From the NCBI GenBank assembly GCA_013400155.1, contig VXBM01000333.1, positions 546,361-610,360 on the forward strand: 64,000 nucleotides of DNA, in the 5' to 3' direction. Below the pieces are notes generated by a model. It saw only the letters and a program-made list of their open reading frames with translations, searched no databases and was not told the origin of the DNA. Within the stretch, counting starts at the first letter, position 1; the number at the start of each line of letters is the position of its first letter. Below, piece by piece: positions 1-12,600 of the stretch. The translations under genes and the position numbers were made by a program. The DNA is from Helopsaltes ochotensis (Eukaryota > Chordata > Aves > Passeriformes > Locustellidae).

Positions 1-169
1 CCAAAGAAAATCAATGTGTCTTCATGCTATACACTTCCTCCCCTAGTATCCCTCACAATTGCTTCATCAAGACTGTCCCTTTTCCAGCATCTTTCTACTA
101 AAAAGTTTTCTTTGGAGAAAAACAATGCATTTTACAGATGGAACAGCTTGTTTTGTGTCTTTGTTTGCT

Positions 170-297
170 AAAAAAAAACCAAAACCCCAAACCCATCTAC
201 AAATACAAAAACCACCCCAAAGCAACAAAAAAGAAAGATTTTTACTCAGAAGAAGCATTCCTAACACGAAAAAAAAAAGCCAAAAAAACCACAACCT
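170..297. repeat. A/C-rich low-complexity tract
   Basis: Runs of A broken by CC/CCC (AAAACCCCAAACCC style) on the + strand, from the A run at 170 to ACCACAACC near 297, with an A-rich, less pure middle. The frames at 59-379 and 67-306 cross it and are low-complexity artefacts. Confidence 0.85.
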
Positions 298-3200
298 CAC
301 GCACACAGCAGAAAGACTGTTGATTGTCTCACTCTGCTGGAATGCTTCACAAAATCCCTTATATCCCCATATGGAATAAAAAAAGTCACAGCAGTTCTCG
401 ACACTTCACCTATATTTTACAGATACCTCAGTTGAGAGGTCGTGTAAATTTTGCTCTCAGTTCTTCAGTGTGCTTAGGTCTCTTTGTAGTTTTAAGGCAA
501 ATTTCAGAACACAAATTCCATTTAACCAACATAGGTGATCATAGCAGAGAGGAAAGGAACAGAAATATGGTTATCGTTGATAACATTTTCTAATTTCTCA
601 TGAGTTACACATTTAATTCCATGAAATTTCCATGGGATTGATAGTAAGACCACTGTGACCTAAATGCTGCTCACCCAATGAACACATTCACAGGCTTCCA
701 ACCAGGGTTGTACCATACTGCAATAGAACACTGGCCACAGACAGTGCCTCTCACAATGTGTGTAAAGTGTAAGGGGACACAGCATTATCTAAGTCACTGG
801 ATGTTACAGACACCACAAATGCACATAATGGTTTTTCTTACCTGTTTACCTGGGTGTTTTCACAGCTACAATTCAATGCCTGCTCAAGGCCACAAAACAG
901 GAAACAAACTTTTTTGCAAATCAAGGCAGTTGGAGAATCTTAAGGGCCTATTCTCTCAATAAATACAATTATCTGAAATTGTTAAGTGAAATATTAAAAA
1001 GAAATGTTCTGTCCAGCTTTCCACATTCATGGAGATGGCTGCTTTTCTCCTCATGAGCAGCAGATAAGTGAGAACTTCAGGAAGCCTACAATGTTGCTAT
1101 GTAAGACCTTACCTAAAACCTTTAACAACAGCTGAAGCACAATGTAGGCTGACTACAGCACAGTAAAATTGCACAAGAGATTAAGGATGCATCATTTGGG
1201 TAGGGCAATATAACAATTCCACACCACTTGTAACCAATCTCTTGCTGCTCCTGTTATGCAATTAATGCCATTCACACATTAACACAGGAATAAAGCAAAA
1301 TCCTCATGGCTTCACTGCTTTTCCTAATGTAAGTACCCTGTTGCTCTGTTATTATAAAGACATTTCTATTGGTGTGGATGACAGATTGAGGGTTTATAAA
1401 TTACTAATTCCCTTTCATTTCACAGATTTTTTAACTCAAGTTCCATATTAGAAGAGGGGATTAGTGTCACTGCTATAGAGACTACTGCACATTAGTAAGA
1501 GACTTATAGAATTTTGAGTCAGTGCCATCGAAGCAGAGCAGTGTGCTATATGGGAAACTGTTACTGCACTTATAATAGCTCATAATATGTTCAGAAATGC
1601 AACAAATCTGGAAAAAAAAAGTCTCAGCTCTAATTCATTATGTTCATATACTTAAAATAATCCATGCAATGCTTCACAATCCTTTGCTCTTCCATAAACA
1701 TGGTGTAATTTTGACATTTAAGCAAAAAGGCTGCTCTGATTTATTTGCAGATTAAGTCGTATTTCTGCACTAAATGCTCAGCTGCTCTGCCCAACAGACC
1801 AAATCATGACATTTGTTCATATATGGTTATTCTCAGTTAAAAGCTCTCTCTATCTGCCTGGAGGTTTATTAATAACTCATCACCATGGTATCACAGCATC
1901 TTAAGGAAAATAAAACACAGAGATAGTTGCTAGGCTCTCCAGCCTCTAGGGATAAAAGGGAATATTTCTTGAGGAAGACTGGGAGAAACTCTTTTGGTGC
2001 CTTTACTTATCACCCTTGAGGGTGAGGCTAAGCCAAGAGATGGCCCCCATACTGTGTTCTGAAAGCTGCAAGTATTGTAGCCATCACTCAAACACGTCAC
2101 TCATGATCCAATTCTCCGCACTAACACATTAAAAACAAATATCCAGAAATCCAAACTCTGAGGAAAAAGAGACTGGGGTGAAGGAATGCAACAATTTCTG
2201 CAGCACTCCCATTTAACCCTCAAAAGGACTCTGCAGCCACACCAGTGTTGTCCCCAACCATATTACCCACACTAAGCTGTTTGCTAACAGGCACTGAACC
2301 CTACACTGCCGTGCTGTAAACACATCTGACATTAGAGGGGAGACACAGAGAACAGGTCAACGACACATCCTCTACCCAGAAGAGCTTCAGCTGTTTCTCA
2401 CGAGTATTTTCAAATGTACTGAATGCGAGAAGTACAACCCTTTACCTGTACCAGCCTACCCATTGAGAGGGGAGATCTCCCCGTGGTTCTGACAGGTTTA
2501 AGCTCCAGAAGAAACAGGCAGTCTGCACTCGTGTAAACATTATCTGCTTCAATAAGTGAAGTCAGCTCTAAATATGCTAACGTCTTCAGAACACTAATGT
2601 AGGGAAGCATCAAACTTAAATGCAGTCAAACACATAGAGCAGACAGGGTTTGCTTGCAGATCACATCCCTTTTCAAAAAGCATGTACTGTCAAGGTTGCC
2701 ACACTATTATTCCAGGAAAGAATGTGACTGCAAAGGAAAATCTGTAAAAACATCTTGTATAATACAGGGTACAAGAGTGTGCTTCCTACTTACAAATAAC
2801 TACAGTATTGACTTAAATGTTTTCTAAGGCCAAAAAGCAATGAAGTCAGAAGTCACACCTTTAGTTGGTATGCTACTCTGATGAAGTGTCTCATGAGCAG
2901 GAAAGCTTTACAGAATCATTACGTCTTCTGTCAGGGAGAAACATCCAGCCATGCAAACTCTCCAGACTACCCTCTGAGAGAGAGACAGTGAGTGGTTAAA
3001 CCATTTCATTCCCTCTTCCCCGTTCAGACCAGAAAGCCAACATGGTTGCAGAAAGAGCTATAGGATGTGGCAGATTCACCTCCAGTGCCATCTCCTTAAA
3101 GTCACGCTACTCATTCATTTCTTCACGTGTAAATTCAACCCAGCGAAAAGATCGTGTGGCTCAAGGGACAGGGAGGACCAGAAACACCAGAGCTTTCCCA

Positions 3201-5520
3201 CTGAAGCACTGCCATGGCACAAAAGCCACAAGCAGCAGGCCTGCCACACTCCCCCAGAGACGCTGCCATAGCTCAACATATTTCCTCTCAGAAGGGTTTT
3301 CACTCTTGTGTGCTATTTATTCAATATTTTAGAAGAGGGGAAACTGCTTTTTGCTGTTAGTATAAGAGGCTGTATTTTGATCTCTCAGGTGGTCTCATGT
3401 AAAGTTTCAAGAGCAGGTAGGCACAGGAGGAGACTATTCCTCTTGTCCTTCGGCTGCTTAGATAAGTAGTACAAGCAACAAGAAACCAGAAAATCTTTTT
3501 CTTTTTGCTAGATAGTTGTAGTTCTGAGAGGCAATGATTCTGGCAATGTGAAGCTGTGTGCTACTTAAGGTCCTCCTTAAGGGTGAAAAAGAAGCATAGG
3601 TCAAGGTAAAAATGTCTGGAAACAAACAAACAAATCATCCTGATCTAACCCTGCCTGTCAGGGTGCATTTTGTCCATCTCTGTATCCAAAACATATATAA
3701 CTAATTCTATTTTCTAGAACAGCAATTGTTGATTGATGAGTCATCTTTCCTGTAAATTTATTTTTTTAAGTGATTTTGGCATTGTTCCTTGAAATTCCTC
3801 TCTAGCTATGTAATGGAAATTTTGACCTCACACTCTGGTTTCTTTAACATCACAGATACAGAGATTATGAGTTTAGGAAGACCAAACAGTTGAATAAAGG
3901 ATGCAATGTAGAAATCTGTAGCTCAAAAAGAAAGCAAGCTGTACTAAATAAACTTGCAAGTAAATATTTAACTGTGTGGCCATTAGGTTACGTTCCTAAT
4001 GATACAGCCAGTCATTTACTGTAATTAAGAATTCATGGGGGAGGGCGTTGCTTCCCTCTTTTCTCTCCCAAAATTGGTTATGTGGTTAAAGTTGCTGGCA
4101 AGTGAAACTCATCAAAATATATCAAAGTTTAGTTTTTTCCTATAAATTAGCAACTCCCCATATTACTGTTTCTAAAGCCTACTGCAATTAGTAGTCAGAA
4201 AACACAAAGTAGAAAAATGTAAGCCAAAAGAGAGTAGAAAGAAAACAAAAGCACAAAAAAATACATTCATGAGACATAATTATTGCAGAGGGTATCATGA
4301 CACTCTTTAGACTGCAACCACCAACATTAAGGGCTTTTCTTCCCTATTCTCCCTCCACTTGGGGGCAATGGAGAAAGTACATGCTAGCTCAAGTTGTCAG
4401 CTATGCTGAGTTCAAAACATATGACAAAGAACTCAGAATTTTGAATTGCCTTAGTCCCACAAGAAAAATTAGATGGATCTTTATAGCGAGAATAAAAATG
4501 AGCATATCTGAGAGCTACTCTGATTGATCTAAAATATCATTTAATAAATAGAAGAGAATCTCCTCCTTCCACTCAGCCTGGATTCAGCTGGCAGGAAAAC
4601 TCCACAGCAGAAACAGACAGTGCCATAAGCACCTGCAGGAGCCTGGAGCCAGCATTTGCAATTAATCAACTGCAAATGATCATGGTAAGCTAAATCTATG
4701 AAGTGGCACATTCATGGCTCATGAAGGCCAAGCCTATTGAAAAAAAATTCATGTTCCTATCTTCCAGTTGCTAAGTGGGATGGTCAAGGGACATGATAAC
4801 ATGAGCTTCAAATGATGCATTCTTGGAAAAACTCTAAACAAGATTTCTTCAGATGACAACACTGTTATGGTCTCTGGTAAATCTTTGTGGTCATGCCAGA
4901 GGGCATCCCACTCCATCCCACCCATGTTTAGCTTGCTTCACCAACCAGTTTTCATTCAGGCTGAGCAAAAGGGACCAGATATTTGGGAATGAGCTCTACT
5001 AGCTTCTCTAACCACAGGGCAGCCCACAGCAGTCTCTTCACAGGTTTCATTAGACACTGAACAACTTAAATGGCCAATTTAAGCCAGAAGGATCGCAGCA
5101 AATTTGAAGCTTTGAAGACAGTTCGTGCTCTTGCCCATCAACATGGCACTCTGAATGGAAACTGTGCACCCAACAGTAAATTAGCTCTGCCTAGGTAGGC
5201 TGGGACAAGTGACTGTGCTGCAGGGACTCCAGACAGCTTTGCAGCTGCTTTGAAACTCATAGGAACATCTGTTCTCAGTCTGTTGATTTGAGGGAATGAG
5301 TTAATGTAACTTGTACAAGTGTGATGGCTGACTGATAGGGTTTCAGAAAACACTTGCGAAAAGATGCTACTGAAAAAAAAATCAATATTTTGTAACATTC
5401 CCAGCTCTTATCATAACTTTAATGAGGTTGAGTTCTCAAAAAAAGACAGTAAAATTATTTGGTTTTTACCTTTTCAGTCTCAACAATCAATCTAACAGCT
5501 GGTAAAACTCATTTCAATTT

Positions 5521-5570
5521 GCAAAAAAAACCCCCCCAAAAACCAAAAAAAACCCCAAACCACCAACCTT
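5521..5570. repeat. A/C-rich low-complexity tract
   Basis: A8-C7-A5-CC-A8-CCCC-AAACC pattern on the + strand, almost free of G and T. Confidence 0.9.
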
Positions 5571-6158
5571 CAAATTCTCATGTAGAAAACATCTATAAAA
5601 AAACAGCTCTAAGTTTCTGAGAACAAGTAACAGCCAAGTTGAAACTGTTTCTACATACATTAATGGCTCAGAGCTGGCTGTAGATTTGTAAAACAAAGCC
5701 TGTGACCTAGGGTGAAATACAGAGTGAAATACAAGCTAGTACAGACTCCCTTATGCACAGTGATCAGTGGGTGCAGGAGAGAAATGGCCGAAGTTGTCTT
5801 ATTACATTGATGCCATTTTAAGTAAAGCATTTTCAAATGCTCCATATCATTCTCTTCAGCTTCGCAGGCAAACTTTCACTGATGCAAATATAAGCCAATA
5901 CTGCGGGACGTGGGTGTCCTTTCTAGTCACAAACATACAAACGTCATAAGAGTAGTTGGGCAGAACTTGGGAAAAAATATTTAGCATTTGTGTAGTTCCT
6001 TCAGCTGCTAGGGAAACATCCACCAGATGTTCCTAGATGTTACTTCAGCTGCCTCCCAAACCTCTAGCACATCTGCTCTCTTCCTTATTGAATACCAGTG
6101 GTAACTGAAGTAATGTTTCACTTAACTCATCTTTGCAATATATTCTCAGCACCCTTGG

Positions 6159-6181
6159 GGAACTCCTTTTTAAGGAGTTCC
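6159..6181. other. Perfect 10-bp stem, 3-base loop hairpin
   Basis: GGAACTCCTT at 6159-6168 and its exact reverse complement AAGGAGTTCC at 6172-6181 flank TTT. No U-run terminator context is relevant in a eukaryote, and no host gene is known. Confidence 0.9.
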
Positions 6182-6602
6182 GCTACCCACAAAAAGCAAT
6201 GCGAAAATCCCCTGTGATTACATGATTGAATTTCCTGAAATTCTCAAGTTATTTAATATATAGGGAATGCCATAATCTATGCAAAAGTATTATTTGAAGT
6301 GATGATATCTTTTCATAAACACAGGTATTGGAACAGCAACAGAAGTAATGGTCCACAGAAACTACCAGAATTAAAGAGGAAAAAGGGAAGGAAGAAACCC
6401 CATTGTTATTAAATGTTCCTCTTTATTAGGGACACCAAAATTCTTCTGCAAGACCTTCCTTATATACCTAGAACTGAAACTGTTTCCTGTGTTCAGCTAC
6501 TGAAAATCCCCTCTGCCTATCACTTTAGTGGTATGCAAGATTTGCTTACGCTTAGCAGCAGTGGAAGTTTTGCACTTGTATCCAGTAGGGAAGAGGAAGG
6601 AA

Positions 6603-6672
6603 CACAAAAAAAACCAAACCCAAACCACCAAAAAAACCAAACAAAAAACCAACCCCAAACCACCAAACACAA
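6603..6672. repeat. A/C-rich low-complexity tract
   Basis: About 70 bases composed only of A and C on the + strand, in AAACC, AAACCC and ACCACC units. Same style as the tracts at 170, 5521, 61369 and 63318. Confidence 0.9.
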
Positions 6673-9139
6673 AGAGAAAGACCACACAGATCAAAAAGTC
6701 TTAACATTTTCTATTCTGTAATTTGAAAAACTGAAGTTTACACATAAGCAGTATATAACATCTGTGTATGATCTAAAATAATCCAAAAGAAAGCATCTTC
6801 ATAAGACTGTTAGTGTACAGTTTATCTATTATTCTCAATGATCACCATTTTTAAAATGTGTAAGGAAGTAACGATTGCTTATTCCAAAGTCTCTCAAGTT
6901 ATACTCCAAACTTTGTATTTTCAGCCCAAAATATTTTTCTAGTTATTTTCCAGGTATGCTGCATTATACGATGTAATGTAGGAAAAAAATACAATAAAGA
7001 CATCAGAAAAGCAAAAAAGTTACAAATCCATGTTACCACTATGCTCTAGCTGATACCCTGCATGACCCCGAAGAAATCACTTAGCTGCATTCCCACCAAA
7101 AATGGAGAGGGCTCCAGACTCTGAAAAATGACTGTCAGACCAAAAAATGTTTACGGAGCAGCTTGCAATCATCAAACAGAGGGCTCTGCAAATGGAAAGT
7201 ATTACAGCATGTGGGATGTTCAAGCCATGAGTTTATAAAAAACCCAGAAGAGCAGAAAAAGAGCCTCCACAATCATGACGAGGCACATGTTCCAAACAGA
7301 AATTAAACTCCTGATTCTCTGGTATAGTTCTTTGATTTTGGATTACTTATACTTGATAAATACTATGTCTGTAAACAAGAAAAATAAATCAGAAGAATCA
7401 CCCATACAGGATCAAATAAGAGCTGCTGAAATACTTTGCAAACTGCAGGCACGACAAGGTTCTTGGAAAGAGGCAGTATCTAGTACCAGATTCCATTCCT
7501 ATAGCTAAAAGTTAAATTTCCAGGTACCAAAGTATTTTCTGCAGGTTTCAGTCACCTTTATAAATTAGGGGTTAAAAGGAAAATAAAATCAATGTGTGTC
7601 AGGTCAGGATGCAACAAAGCACATACTAACCATTGATTTGACAGATGGAATGAGAAGCTCTTGCCTTTTATTTGCACATGAGAAATGAAGATAACTCAAT
7701 GTTTATTTGCAGGAATGGAGGGTATCCTATTGAAAGGAACCCAGAAAGTTTCTTTTTCTCCTCCTCCTTGGTAAAATTTGGATGAAGGAACAATGATACC
7801 AAAATGCTACTGTTTCCTAGTGAAATACTTGTTCAAGCAAACAAAGAAACACATTCATGATTACAAAGGGATGCATAAAACCAACTCTACCTTGTTTCCA
7901 AATGCACAGCATGAGCAAAGCAAAAGCCTACTATTTTCCCCATAATTATTTTTTCTTACCAAAAAAATCAGCTATACCTTTCATTCAACATGTAAATCTA
8001 AAGAGATAACAGAAATAAGCATTTTCTCTCCACGCGTGAAATTAACGATTAACCTCAATAATTAAAAGCATCAAAGTACTGAACACCCATTGGTTTCTTT
8101 GAGCATTCATCCATACTGCACATCTGACAGTGGTTTCAAAGAAAATCTGGACTGAATAACATGATTCAGATGTGAAGAGACTGACAATAAACAGCATTTT
8201 AGTACTGTTCAGTCATAAACCAGCAAGCTTTAGTACTGCATGTCCACATTAGGAAAAATGAAACGGCTTCTTCCGAGAATAACATGCTGGGTCTTTGACC
8301 CAAGTGCCTGCATTTTCCTCCTGAAAACCAGGGGAAAATTGTTTTCTTGATTTCCCTTGTTCCTTACAGCCATACAGAATAAGTGTAACTACTAAAAAAA
8401 AAAAAATCATAACTTTGTTTTTAAAATCTGAGAAAAAAATTTCATTAATTATCCACTTTTTCCAACTTTTAATAAAATCATTTTATGATGTTGTTGTTTT
8501 AAAAGAACAGTGCTCACATAAGAACTGAAAACAAAGCCATAAAAGACTTTTCTCAAAGATTACTAAGTGGACTGGATAGCCTATTATAATGCAAAAGCTA
8601 CTCAGTGCAAGCATGTCCTGAAGCCAGCATAAATGATCGGCCTACCCATGGCAAGGAGGCAACTACAGAGCTCGGGAAGAAAACACAAAACACAGTGACT
8701 TCTTCCACATTTTATAAGGGCCTTCCTTTTCTCCCTTCAAATTCCTGAGGCAGGGGTCTTCTGGCAGTTTCCACAACCACTAATTATTCTATAAAATGAA
8801 CGAAAGAACGAACACTGTAACTAGACTTACCACATTTCTCAAGATTTCTAGGCTATGGTGGACAGATGAATTTATCCTGCTTTAAAAGAAACTTCACAAA
8901 TGCAAGTATATATCACCATACACCATTAGCAGATGGCGATTATGAAATATGTCTGAGGGAGGCTCAGGTGTGCTTAATCATACAGTTCACAAGACAGATT
9001 ACTATGGATATGTTACCACAACAAGGCACAATTTCCAAAATCCAAAGCTGAAAATAGATTTCAGAACAGAATTTGAGTAGATTTGTCAAAACCAGCAAGA
9101 TGTGACAAAAAAAGGGCATGACTGTAGACTTGTCCTGTT

Positions 9140-9212
9140 CTTGTAATCTTTCTCTGGCTGTTATAGATGACAGACAGGACTAGGTGGCCAATGGTCTGAG
9201 AATACATCTGCT
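9140..9212 (+). mobile_element. Ancient sauropsid interspersed repeat, terminal fragment
   Basis: Short remnant of what appears to be the same family as the copy at 33150-33470, in the opposite orientation. The text TCTCTGGCTGTTATAGATGACAGACAGGACTAGGTGGCCAATGGTCTGAG corresponds to the family end that reads roughly GGCCACTGT...GACAGGA...CTAGATGGACCATTGGTCTGA. Only the terminal 70 bases or so are recognisable. The family name is not certain. Confidence 0.5.
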
Positions 9213-11245
9213 TCTCCAGTAGAAGCCAGATACAAAGAAGTGATACCCTTTCTTAAACGCTCCATCCATGAGACTGATGCTAGACTGATCCTTTTATTAC
9301 TTGATTTTTTAATAGCAGTCCTTTTATTGTTAATGGATGTGGTTTATGCAAACCTTGTCCACCACAGATACAGATTTATAAATTGCTCTAAATTACAGTG
9401 CTGTAATGGGACAGTGTTGACATGAAACTCAATGAAGGAATTTCCAGAGGCATGATGCCTAGAGCCAAAGTTTAATTTCAGCTCTGAAGCAGATTCCTTT
9501 TGCACCTTTAGGTTACTCATCTGCATTTCCTCTTCTCTAAACCCTTTCTAAACCTGCCTCCCAGGATGGTGCTGGAAGTTTACTTAATGAATGTGAATCA
9601 TCTTAGCACTGCCTCCTGAACTCCAGATACAATCAATAATGAGCTAAAGCTTTACTTGGGCAAAAGTTGCATTTGAGGAAAAGTGTGCCTTCCCTTGTGC
9701 CTGTAAGAAGTGGTCTCACAAACCAGCAAAAGCAAAGCTATGCTATTTTTATCTCTGCCAACAAGTGCAGCAGTCTGCCTTCAAGTGTGTAGCCACGAAA
9801 GCTGCTTAGCTTTCCTAGAGCCACACTCTGACATGGCAGCTTCTCTGCCAACCAGCTCAAGCTAGCAACACGCGACACGGCAGTCGGGTGATAATCTGTG
9901 TGCGCCCGCCTTCGCAGCCCCCAGATGCAGAGCAGAGACAGCACTGGTGGTGAGCGTGCATCCTCTGCCAGGAGTCACCTCTCCTCAGAGGATATGTCTC
10001 TTTTCCTACACACAGCCAAAGGGCAGGTCAGCACTCCTCAAACTCGTCTAGCTGCTTGCATGATCATTCTCTAATCATTTCCACCCAAGACAGATTAGTA
10101 CAGATGAGCTCCCTCAAGTTTTTTGGTTGTTCGGAGCCTGCCTGTTTTGACCAAAACAAGCCAGGGAACAATTGCAGCTGAGAAAGTTGGTATGAGAGGG
10201 CAAAATTTTGCAAGAGATGTGGTAAGTTCTTGTACATGACCAGCACACCATTAATCAATGTCCAAGGACTTGTTCAAATTATGCCGCTGCCAGACGCACT
10301 TGTCCTTGTGTCATTCACAAGACTCCAAAATCATGAGACTCCCTGTGTACCAGATTTGATCACCTCCATCTCTCTGTTCAAGTACTTTTGTATGCTGTGA
10401 TCCCAGTTGGTTTTGGCATCAGCATCAAGAAAATAATTTGAGGCGTGTGTTCTTGAAGACACTGGTTTTTAATGTAACACTAAACAGCTTTACATTATAG
10501 AGCAAAAGGAAGGGGGGGAAGCTACTGGAAGTATTGTAACTGCAAAATGTCATTAACTTTCCATCTGGTCAGCTCCTGGCAATTCCAGAGGTATCCCAGC
10601 AGGCATGCTCATGTCCCACCTCCCTGTTTCTCACGACAGTAATCATCACCCCCTTAACTTTTTGGCCATAAGGATCACTTCAGCATACATTGCAGGCTAA
10701 AGATCCTCACAGAGTATTTTCAGTCCGTAACTACAGAGCTGTGAGACAGCTTGCAGATGAATGTCCAGTTTTAATGACAAGATGAAATGATGGAGAAGTT
10801 GTTATTACTTTCAGAAGCAAGCTGTTCCTCTAAGTTCCAAGACCAGTTTCTGCAAGTTAAGTTTCTGCAAGTGTAAGGGGAAGAGCTGCCAAAAAAAAAT
10901 AATTAAACCTGCATCAGTGATCTAATACACTGAAAAGCATTAAACTGCTGTCAGTCATAAGTTCCTCAAGGCCTGACTGTTTCTGTACCAAGTATATTGC
11001 CAGATCCACTAAAGAATGTGAGGACAAAATCAATACACATGCATGCATGTACCCAGGCACACACAGTGCACGACAGCCACCTCACTCAGATGTCTGGACA
11101 AGACCGATTTCAACTATGCTAATGACCATCCTGGAAAAGAGATTATATTCGTACTGTAACTGATAATAAAAATAACCCCAAACATATATTAACACAAGAC
11201 AAAACATGAGCATCTTACAAAGGAATTATCTGAAACCTACCACAT

Positions 11246-11264
11246 TTCATTTCATTTCATTGAA
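11246..11264. repeat. (ATTTC)n microsatellite
   Basis: Nearly four tandem units of the pentamer ATTTC (CATTTCATTTCATTTCATT). Short and unremarkable. Confidence 0.8.
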
Positions 11265-12581
11265 ACAAGGCAGGTGGTCTGTTCATAAGCAAATGTTGGC
11301 TGTTTTTCCTGGTACTACGTTACAATCAAGACATTACAGGCCCTGTAAGTGACAGCAAACCAGAGACCCAATGTTTAAAGAATTAATGCTTTCACCTTAT
11401 TCTAGATGGGTAAATCTAGTTTCAGTTGGCAATTCTGCCAGATCAAAAAAAGAGCAGATAAACTCTGATATTCAATCTTTCCACTCTACGTATAATTCAT
11501 TAGCAAGCTCGTACACACTTTCCATCCCATTACATTCACCGGTACTGAGGCATCGAAAGGATATGAACTCCTTTCCCCTTTTCCACTGCAGCAACACTGT
11601 CTCCAAGCCTCATTACCTAAACTGAATATAGTTATAGGACAACTATGAGCAGTTACACATCTAAAACCAATATATTAATCAACAACTGATTATATTAAAA
11701 ATGTGAAACTCATTTGAGAACATCCTTATAAAAAACCCTAAGAAATCCCATGACTTTTTATGAGTCTTTTAAGCTGTAATCAATTTATAGCATAGAGACT
11801 GAGTCAGCTGCTATATAATCAAGGCTCCTCATGAGAAGTACAGCTTTGCAATGACTCAACGTGCATTGTTCTCAACCTGCATGAGCCTGAAACACTGCAG
11901 TCACTACCAAGAGCAGCTCACGGAATCTTCCCACTAGAATCCACAGGAAGGTATTTTCACCTTCCCCTCCCAGTGAGAAATTGCTTTGTTAGAAAATGGA
12001 GTCTGCCTTCCTTTGCCACAGCTACTGCCTTCCGAACCTAATTCCCACCTTTGATATCGCTAGGTAATTAAGTGCCTCCAGTATAACTGCGACGCCTCCA
12101 CGCCTTTGTTCTTGTTCCCTTCCCAGTTTGCTGTCAGGCTATGGGGGCCTTGCCTGAAGTAGTCTTGACAACTCCACAGAAAGACTCCCACGGCCCTGAA
12201 ATGCTGTTCTCTTCTTAAGATGCTCCATGAGCTTGGCAGGAGAGATCATACTCAGACCCAGCTTTCAGTTCCCCCTTCCTGCGCGTTCTGGTGTGTGTTG
12301 GCCCTTTGCCCACAAGTCCAGATCAGGAATGCTGGTAGGAAGGGATGTTGCTCATTGCTGCAGAAGACCTCCTCTGTAGGGAAATGCAGAAATCCTCCCG
12401 TGCAAAGCTTCCTTTTGCATTTGGAACAGATCTTGGTTTAAGGAAAGGCAAATTTTCCTATTCAAATAGGAAACAAGCAGAAAATGCAACACATTGAGTG
12501 AAAACTCATGTGCGTGAGAGTTCCCATTCCTGGTAATTATTACCTGCAGTAACAGGCAGTGCAGATCCCACCTCTCTCCTT

Positions 12582-12600
12582 TTTCTCTGTGTGTGTGTGG
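12582..12600. repeat. Short (GT)n microsatellite
   Basis: CTGTGTGTGTGTGG-type dinucleotide run of about six units, followed by a pyrimidine-rich stretch to about 12650. Confidence 0.7.

Larger units (their letters stand above)
298..9139. other. Noncoding region, no gene recognised
   Basis: AT-rich sequence lying far upstream of the FILIP1L coding exons, either intronic to the gene or intergenic. Apart from A/C tracts at 5521 and 6603, the hairpin at 6159 and a small tandem GTGAAATACA duplication at 5712-5734, I see only short open frames (102 codons or fewer) with no domain or conserved splice context. Confidence 0.6.
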
